64,000 bases of DNA from Siphonodentalium dalli (taxonomy: Eukaryota; Mollusca; Scaphopoda; Gadilida; Siphonodentaliidae). The notes beneath the pieces are model-generated. The model was not told the origin of the DNA and searched no databases. It worked only from the letters and a program-made list of their open reading frames with translations. Below are positions 57,174-64,000 of this stretch, piece after piece (within the stretch, counting starts at the first letter, position 1; the number at the start of each line of letters is the position of its first letter). The stretch lies in assembly GCA_032622095.1 (NCBI GenBank), contig CP136061.1:176165692-176229691 (forward strand), in the 5' to 3' direction. The position numbers and the translations under genes are program-made.

Positions 57174-58155
57174 CCGTACAGTACCGTAAGTTAGATACTA
57201 GTACATAGCCCTATGTTGAATGATGTCTTCATGGCCTGAATCAATGTGATTTTTGGGGGAATCTCTGCATATTAATTTTTATTTGCATTTCAGCACAAAT
57301 GAATTACCGGTACTCAATCTTCATCACAAATATGATGAGGTCAAATAAGGAATAAATGTGAAAAAGCTTGACCATATTTTGTTTACTTTTAGGCTTAGCA
57401 TGAAATAGCTTTAAATTTAAAAGTAACATGAAAACAATAAACAATGCTTAAAGAGTTTTCTTTAAGTATTAGGCCTATACAAACAAGGAGAAGAAGGGGG
57501 GGAACAACCCTTAATTTGTAGATAATAATATGTATAATTTGAGTTTTGACATGGTTGATTTTTTTTTTATTTCCCTACTAGTCCAAACTAGTCCAGTGCA
57601 TTTATGAGAAAAAATGCAGACAAAATATTTGCCCGAATAAACGCTACATATAAAACAACACACTAAAAATCAGCTAAAATCGGGGAAAAGGAAATTGGTG
57701 AATTCTGTGAAATAAATATTGGAAAATTTGGTCAAATCATCCATTTATGGATTTTCATGGATGTATATAAAAATATATAATTCACAAGTCCTACACATAT
57801 CAGGTTCATTTTGTCGACCTCAATTTTCTGAATCCAGAAATGAAAACCAATCCCAGATACGTTAAGTATTTTTCGAGTTGTGTGCCTTTGTCCCCAATTT
57901 CGCAGAATGAGCCAAATTCCGTATTCACTATTCTAATTTCTATGGTAAAGATTAATTAGTAAAACAAAAACTAGAACATTCAGTGTTTTAGTAATTTTCT
58001 CCAGATTAAACACACACATAAAGTTTATTATGAATTTATATTCTCAAACAAATGTCCCATTGTGTGGCCTCTCAGTCTGACATAGTTCAGTCATGAACGT
58101 AGTGCGTAGTGCGTAGTCACTGCGTACCCTTGCGAAAGCGGTCGCGTTGACCTAA
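56985..58155. repeat. Inverted pair of ~75-bp segments
   Basis: TTAGGTCAACATGACCGCTT..TACGCACTACGTTCATGACTGA (56985-57060) is mirrored at 58085-58155 (TCAGTCATGAACGTAGTGCG ..GTTGACCTAA). The intervening 1 kb has no gene. It may be the termini of a nested element, but no target duplication is visible. Confidence 0.5.
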
Positions 58156-59839
58156 CTTAGTCTGACACTGAACTCGTGTCATGAAATGCAATATTTGAGG
58201 TCATGTAACTCAATAATTTGACACCAATGTGCCCCGACTTTCATGTAACCTTTTAAATATAGTAGATTGAACAAATTGCAAAGGTATTAACAAAACATTG
58301 TTTAAGAAAATAAACTTATGGCCCTTTGAATTCGTGACTTGAGGCAAAGTTGTCCATTCTATTTCTAGCCTGAAATTAAAATGGTTTTCACCGTTTTCAA
58401 CGGTTTTGGACCATAAAATTGATCATTAGATCAATACAAAAAATGGGTGTTTTAATTTGTAGCTTTTATAAGCCGTAAACAAATTACGAATAAATAATCG
58501 ATAATTCGCATAGAATAAACTGTAAGTTCATTTGAGTAAACCATTAAATCAAAACACGTATCATCGTAAACTAAAATACTTGGAAACGAGACGCGCATTG
58601 TGTTTACATGTGACGTCACTTGGTTTCAAGAAGTCGGAAACGTGCCGTGGTTGTGACATGCGCACGTCGCCACCCCCTGCCTGATTGCATTCAGCCTTTT
58701 CCTTCCCGGAACAATCAGTGTCGATGTATTCTGCTCATTTAAAACAATGCCAGAAAGCTTTCAAATCATGACAAAAAGCCCCAGTGCCATTGCGATAACA
58801 GGTTACACATCGTGTGCGCTTGTGATGAAATAAAGCGCCAGTGCGTAGGTGTCATGGAATCGTAATTGACTTGTTTTGGCAGGATAATCAACATTCTGAC
58901 AACCGAAAACTACAGAAGGTGGTGTGTGCTTTCCTCGGAGTCATTTTCTTCAATTAGCTTGTGTTTTATGGGGACACACTAATAGTTGTAGTCCGAGTCC
59001 AGTAAAATGTGTAGTTGGGATTTTCAATTTCGTTTATTGTCGTTAATATAATTCCAATAATGATGAATTTTGGTTTGTGGTAAGTTATGCCAATTACAAA
59101 TGAAAAAAAACTAAAAAGATAATTAGTAAGTCTTATATTTCAACTTTTATCGACATTTTTCGTTCTCCAGCACACTAAAAGTTGTAGTTGGAATCAGCCG
59201 CCGAGTCACTAATTAGCTGTTAATTGCTATTGTTAGGCGGCTAATTGGATTAAGTCAGTGGTGGGTCACATGAAGATCAAAGGGCAAGTAGTGGGAATAA
59301 AAACAAACAATGACTATTATAACCACATTATAGGGCGTTCTCTAGGCCATTGATAATGTTTTTTCGGGGCGTTCCAAATAGCGTATTGTTACCAAAACAG
59401 CGGGCCGATAATGAGAAGCCTAGTTCAATATCGGCCCGCTGCCCGGAAACTATAGATCTCGTTTATTATCGCGAGAGTTATACGTCCCTTCAACTTCCGA
59501 TGTGGCGTGTTTATTTCAAGAAAATAATGGGAAGATGTATCCGATTTCCTCGACACTATAGTGGTTTTATGATTGGAATTCACGCTATATGATTGAATTA
59601 TTGTATCAAGCGTAAGTATGCATTGATAATTTTAGCTGTCAACCTCTCATTGGTTGTTACTCGTCTCCAATGTTGGGTTTTCCCCTGTCCTATTTTCGAG
59701 ACTCCGTCAGTCCGTTTCAGCGGACAAGTCAAATGGTATCAAATTTAAATGTTCTTGAAAATATTTCTCTCTTAATCTACTTCATTATTCCACTAAATCC
59801 TCAAATGGGTCAAATGTCCAAAACTGTGGTAATAATAGT

Positions 59840-60019
59840 AATAACATGATTTCATCGGGCATTATGGTTTATTAACGGCCCTCTGGAATGATTAACAGGC
59901 CTCGGGCCTAAATATTAGCGTCCCTCGACTTCGTCTCGGGCCGCCAATAGGCCCTTGGGCTGTTAATCATTCCAGCCGGGCCGTTAATAAACCATAACGC
60001 CCTCAAAAATCATGTTATT
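59840..60019. repeat. Foldback hairpin of 180 bp
   Basis: AATAACATGATTT..TTATGGTTTATTAACGGCCC..TGGAATGATTAACAG is mirrored on the right by CTGTTAATCATTCCA..GGGCCGTTAATAAACCATAA..AATCATGTTATT. The centre reads CCTCGACTTCGTCTCGGG. A smaller hairpin (CAGCGGGCCGATA / TATCGGCCCGCTG) lies at 59398-59441. Confidence 0.8.
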
Positions 60020-60739
60020 GTTATATTGTTTATTAAGCAATATATGAAGGTTTAGCAATTTTAAAGATTACTCTTTAGGAGAAAGTGTGTGGCCCTGAAA
60101 AGGGCCGTTTTTTTTATCTTGACTTCCATCTTCTTCGCCATGAACTGCACCTGAAATTATAAACTTGAAACACATTAATAACACCTGAAATAAAACGTGA
60201 TATTATAGTACATTATTAATATATTATTTACATAATGACACTATAATAATCCGACTGATGTCTACCTCGTTTTCCGATACGCTTACCAAGGAGCTATACG
60301 TTCAGCGTGCGTCACTAATGGTGACTGGCCTTAATGTGAGTTATATAGGCATCAGTAGAATTATAATATATATCAACATATTAAATAATCATGATCAGAA
60401 TCATACTTAGGCCTATGTCCTCATTTCCGATACCAATGAACTCCACGTTCAGCGTGTGCCACTAACGGTGACTGATCCCAAGGTTAGTTGGGCACAAGAA
60501 AACCATAGTCAGAAATGGTAACGCCACCAAGATCGTATTATTAGCCATAAATATAAATAATAATACAATTATTCTATAAACTAGCTTTCAAATTTTATGC
60601 GGGAAATTTGCGTACTTCCATATTTCAAGTTTTCCCCGTTTCTCGTGTCATACATTACTTTCTTCAAACTGTCTTCTTTATTACACAAGCTGATAAGCCC
60701 GACTTCACCCGGGCTGTTTCCCATCTGATTTCCGGTGAA

Positions 60740-61255
60740 AGGCGCGATTTGACCTTCAATTGACTATTTCGAAAGTCAAGGTCAGGTCAGGGTCATGATT
60801 TGTCCAGTCCAAAACACCCCCACCCGTAGAAAAGTACCCCTAGGTATCAAATTTCGTCGAAATCCGTCCGTTTTACCCAACTTGACCTTTAATGAACAAT
60901 TTTGAAGGTCAAGGTAAGGTCAGAGTCATGATTTGACCCGTCCAAAACACTCCCCCGACAAAAGTACCCATAGGTATCAAATTTCGTCGAAATCCATCCG
61001 TTTTATCCGAGTTGACCTTTGATTGACCATATTGAAGGTCAAGGTCAGGCCGAGGTCACGATTTGACCCGTTCAAAACTCTCCTCGGACCAAAGTATCCC
61101 TAGGTATCAAATTTCGCCGAAATTTGTCCGTTTTACCCAAATTGACCTTGCATTGACAGTTTTAAAGGTCAAGGTCAGGTCGGGGTCACGATTTGACCCG
61201 TCCAAAACACTTCCCGGACACAAATACCCATAAGTATCAAATTACGTTGAAATCT
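60740..61255. repeat. ~121-bp tandem repeat rich in AGGTCA half-sites, 4 copies
   Basis: Units contain TTGACCTT, GAAGGTCAAGGTCAGGTC, GGGTCAYGATTTGACC, TCCAAAACAC and TAGGTATCAAATTTCGTCGA. Each unit brings several AGGTCA hexamers in direct and inverted order. Non-coding and inside the 8-bp-duplication element. Confidence 0.85.
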
Positions 61256-61689
61256 ATGGAAAGCCGAGGAGGACATGTTGGTTGCTAATTGCTAGATATA
61301 CGACGCGGTATTTTGAAGGTGTTTCAAACTAGGAGATAGAAGTATTCTGCCTTTCAAATGGTGATGAATTATAGTATTTTATTCAAATTTTATGGCATAA
61401 ATTGTTATTAAAACCGTATATACTATAAAAAATTAATGACTCGAAAATTAAGTGGGCCTTTAAACAAAGTCACAATTGCATTTAGGCTCATCTCATACTC
61501 GTCCATTCAGCGATATTCTACTGCGCAGTTTGTTATAGCCTCCAGTATTCATTGAGCGTTATACCCCCAACTGTTATAATTCGCCTTTAGCAGGCGTACT
61601 CTTGCCTCAGATTATTGAGATATCAGGTCACACATAATCACATTAAATCGCATCGTAACATAGCAATTGTGTGGGCTGCTTGGCGTGAA

Positions 61690-62490
61690 TATGTAATGAG
61701 AAATAAGGTCATACGTAATGACATTAAACTCAGAAAACCCTCGAAAACAAAACAAAATCACATTTAATGTTTTAAGTTATTTCCTTCATAAAAAGAATCT
61801 TCGTGATAATGAACCCTCTCGTTACTTTAGAATATAGAATTAACCTTAAAATAAAAAAAATCTTTGGAACACAGAACCTTCGGAATAACGAACCTTCGGA
61901 TTGGTGAACCTTCGGAATAGCGAACATTCAGAGAAATTTCGGAATAGTGGACCTTCGGAATAGTGAACCTTCGGAATAGAGACATGCCCCCCAATATTCA
62001 TATTATATGCCCAGAGTTCAAAGGTATGGACCCATAAAATTCTAAACTTGGCCCTTAAAATATTGAACTCCAAATTGGAGCCCACACAGAACATCACTTA
62101 AGTCAACTGAACCTATGTCATGTCCCAATGCGGGAGGGTCCATATATACCACAACATTCATAGTATATGCCAAGAATTCAACGGTATGGGCCCACGTAAT
62201 GACATTAAATCTCAAGAAAACCAGCGAAAACAAAACAAAATCACATTTAATGTTCTAAGTTAAGTTATTTCCTCCTGTATCTGTATCGGTGTGCGCGCAG
62301 GATCAGTTCGGATGTGAGCGCACACTCCATATAAAGAATCTTTGTGAAAATGAACCCTCTCAAAATAGTCTCAATACTTTAGAATATAGAATTAACGTAA
62401 AAATAACAAAAACCTTCGGAATAGAGAACCTTCGGAATAGCGGACCTTCGGGATAGCAAACCTTCATAATAGAAGCATGTCCCCACAATT
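61690..62490. repeat. ~500-bp tandem duplication with CCTTCGGAATAG minisatellites
   Basis: GTAATGACATTAAA..AAAACAAAACAAAATCACAT..GAATATAGAATTAAC occurs twice (from about 61700 and 62195). Each copy is followed by 16-bp units GAACCTTCGGAATAGC (61868-61982, about seven units; 62408-62475, about four). The minus-strand frames of 63-83 codons here are repeat artefacts. Confidence 0.7.
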
Positions 62491-62748
62491 ACACCGGTGA
62501 CGTAAACACATGTGCCAATCTTAGTCGTACTATCGTAATTATCGGTACGATTTATTAATAGTACGAAATAGACACAATACGAAACGGTGACGGAATCTGA
62601 CGAGGTTTGCCGAATGTACAATCACCCAGTGAATTATCGATCGACCATTGAATATGAAAAACCGCCACACTAGAAACACCACATGGTGGCGTAACAAGTA
62701 GGATTCATCATGTCATTCTATAGCAATAAACCTAATTTATAATTTTGA

Positions 62749-63252
62749 TCAAACTGAACAACTGTTGCATATATAACTCTGGGGTTCACCACTAACTTCA
62801 CCGGTACACATATGGTGTACCCATGTCTCACAATCCTCCTTAGAGCATTCGACCATGTCATCAAATAAATTTGGCAAACGGCATTTATCACAATCTAGTT
62901 CCAATTCATACGTTAATACATGCTTCTTACTGAGTTTCATTTGCTTCTTCCTTGAAGGAAATGCGGAGAAGCATTTCTGTTCCAAACAATCTAAAAGGTG
63001 TTGGCGTAATTTAACATTTATGTCGCTGTATAATTCCTCGTTGTTTGTTATTTTGTCACGGTGTGGTTGTCTTAGTCGATGTTGGACATCTTTCGGGAGT
63101 ACGACGGTCTCAGGATCTCGGAGATGGTGACGAAACTCTGTTCTTAGTTGAAAGTCGCCGACATCACAGAAGCCTCTTTTAATTTCCAGAACGTAAAACT
63201 CTTGCAGGTATAGTTGAGTGAAAGGACTATCGAATCTAAAGCTGCGACATCT
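62749..63252 (-). CDS. ORF with C-terminal PHD-like zinc finger, 5' incomplete
   Basis: 167 codons open on the minus strand. The N-terminal part (EFYVLEIKRGFCDVGDFQLR, then RQHLLDCLEQKCF) has no family I recognise. The last ~50 residues, CDKC..MVECSKEDCETWVHHMC..YICNSCSV, have the C-C..C-C..H..C..C-C spacing of a PHD finger, which in chromatin proteins reads histone tails. Some DNA-transposon proteins carry such fingers at the C-terminus. A run of 11 A residues (minus strand) at its upstream edge shifts into the frame of 63383-63144, where CCCKCDHISDDITHRNVF is encoded, so the original protein was probably longer and is broken here. It lies just inside the right end of the transposon and is probably its product. 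Confidence 0.5.
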   Translation of the reverse strand, partial: RCRSFRFDSPFTQLYLQEFYVLEIKRGFCDVGDFQLRTEFRHHLRDPETVVLPKDVQHRLRQPHRDKITNNEELYSDINVKLRQHLLDCLEQKCFSAFPSRKKQMKLSKKHVLTYELELDCDKCRLPNLFDDMVECSKEDCETWVHHMCTGEVSGEPQSYICNSCSV

Positions 63253-63703
63253 TTAAAAAAAAAAACATTCCTGTGCGTGATATCATCACTGATATGATCA
63301 CACTTGCAACAACAAGTAACCATATAAACATTACTTTGATTATATTTCACTATAAGTAACTTTGCAAACACTCTTGTCTTCACTCATAAATCCATTTATT
63401 TGAGCCGCCAACATATTCCTAACAATAGCAATTAATGTTCAGCTAATTAGCGACTCGGCGGCTGGCTCGGTTGATTCCAACTACAACTTTTAGTGTGCTG
63501 GAGAACGAAAAATGTCGATAAAAGTTGAAATATTATAAGACTTACAAATTATCTTTTTAGTTTTTTTCATTTGTGATTGGCATAACTTACCACAAACCAA
63601 AATTCATCATTATTGGAATTATATTAACGACAATTAAAAAATTGAAAATCCCAACTACACATTTTACTGGACTCGGGCTCGGACTAGTGTGTCCCGTTTT
63701 ATG

Positions 63704-64000
63704 TTGTAATTTAATATATTATATATCATTTATAGCATAAATATCCGAATACGAATGTAATTATGACAATTAAGAATGTAATACAAATGATACGAATGTA
63801 ATTACGATAATTAGACATTAGTATATATAATTACTATAATATAATAATCATATTCATATCATTTCCAGTGCATTCTTCGCAGAACCATAAAAAAAACACC
63901 ATATATATAGCGGTGATAAGGCTTCGTGAGTACGAATGTAATTATGATTATTAGACATTTATTTTAGTTGGGAATACGTTGAACTGGTCCAGAAAATTTA
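63704..64000. other. Flank with TACGAATGTAATTA repeats
   Basis: The phrase TACGAATGTAATTAYGA recurs near 63750, 63795 and 63930 with TTAGACATT. No gene seen before the window ends. Confidence 0.5.

Larger units (their letters stand above)
44795..58702. mobile_element. Inverted-terminus element interrupted by the gypsy retrotransposon
   Basis: GGAAAAGGCTGAATGCAATC (44795) and its inverted copy (ending 58702) match over 23 nt, with a looser match continuing into CAG..GGTG and TGCGCATG. Removing the 10.2-kb gypsy insertion leaves an element of about 3.7 kb. Both sides of the gypsy insertion hold CTTAAG-rich arrays (45507-46120 and 56645-57173), which supports one original element. No target duplication could be fixed, and no transposase frame was found. 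Confidence 0.45.
58971..63695 (-). mobile_element. DNA transposon with ~280-bp inverted ends and 8-bp target duplication
   Basis: Ends GGGACACACTA.. and ..AGTGTGTCCC are inverted copies that extend about 280 bp (58971-59247 and about 63400-63695), including ACTAAAAGTTGTAGTTGGAAT-type words. GTTTTATG is repeated perfectly outside both ends (58963-58970 and 63696-63703). 8-bp duplications occur in hAT, P, Merlin and KDZ-type elements; the terminus is not hAT-like, and I cannot choose among the others. The minus strand carries an ORF ending in a PHD-like finger next to the right end; the remainder is repeats. Confidence 0.8.

Noticed and set aside
1-64000. tRNA, rRNA or tRNA-derived SINE with A/B boxes
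   Set aside because: No cloverleaf or adjacent A-box/B-box pair was found by eye; a covariance-model scan was not possible here.

Overview
The window looks like nuclear DNA from a lophotrochozoan animal, most likely a bivalve or other mollusc. It is AT-rich, has phase-compatible spliced exons with GT..AG borders, and is dominated by transposable elements. Several of these have the layout I know from molluscs: 5' palindrome, core tandem repeats of about 150-190 bp, 3' hairpin. The species assignment is inference; no host gene other than TMTC3 is present to test it.

Host gene: only one cellular gene is recognisable, the last two coding exons (4699-4782 and 23689-24135, + strand) of a TPR protein of the TMTC family, best matching TMTC3. 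They are separated by an 18.9 kb intron, much of it filled by mobile elements: four Helentron-type (HINE-like) non-autonomous elements or fragments of one family with ~160-bp core repeats (5910-8048, 15801-16830, 17262-17646, 19680-22299), a solo 3' end (23374-23480), a second HINE family (13941-15112), a 3.05-kb Harbinger-like element with TTA target duplication (9081-12133), and a decayed gag-like coding relic (about 12375-13720).

25-33 kb is intergenic: a hAT relic with a BED-finger exon, a complete hAT-type non-autonomous element with an 8-bp target duplication (27522-28697), a third HINE family (28830-29533), and a minisatellite field with a fresh 317-bp higher-order repeat.

33-64 kb is a chain of four large inverted-repeat elements: a 6.7-kb foldback/palindromic composite (about 32997-39699); a 4.9-kb element with ~700-bp inverted ends holding a broken gene of a large uncharacterised invertebrate protein family (39859-44769); an element with a 23-nt inverted terminus (44795-58702) split by a 10.2-kb Ty3/gypsy LTR retrotransposon (46229-56449); and a 4.7-kb element with ~280-bp ends, a perfect 8-bp target duplication and an ORF ending in a PHD-like finger (58971-63695).

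The gypsy element is the only near-intact autonomous element. Its LTRs are almost identical, its gag/protease and pol frames are separated only by one in-frame TGA, and it has an unusual 2.2-kb leader and no visible capsid domain. Two HINE insertions can be read against empty sites inside this same window, showing insertion without target duplication.
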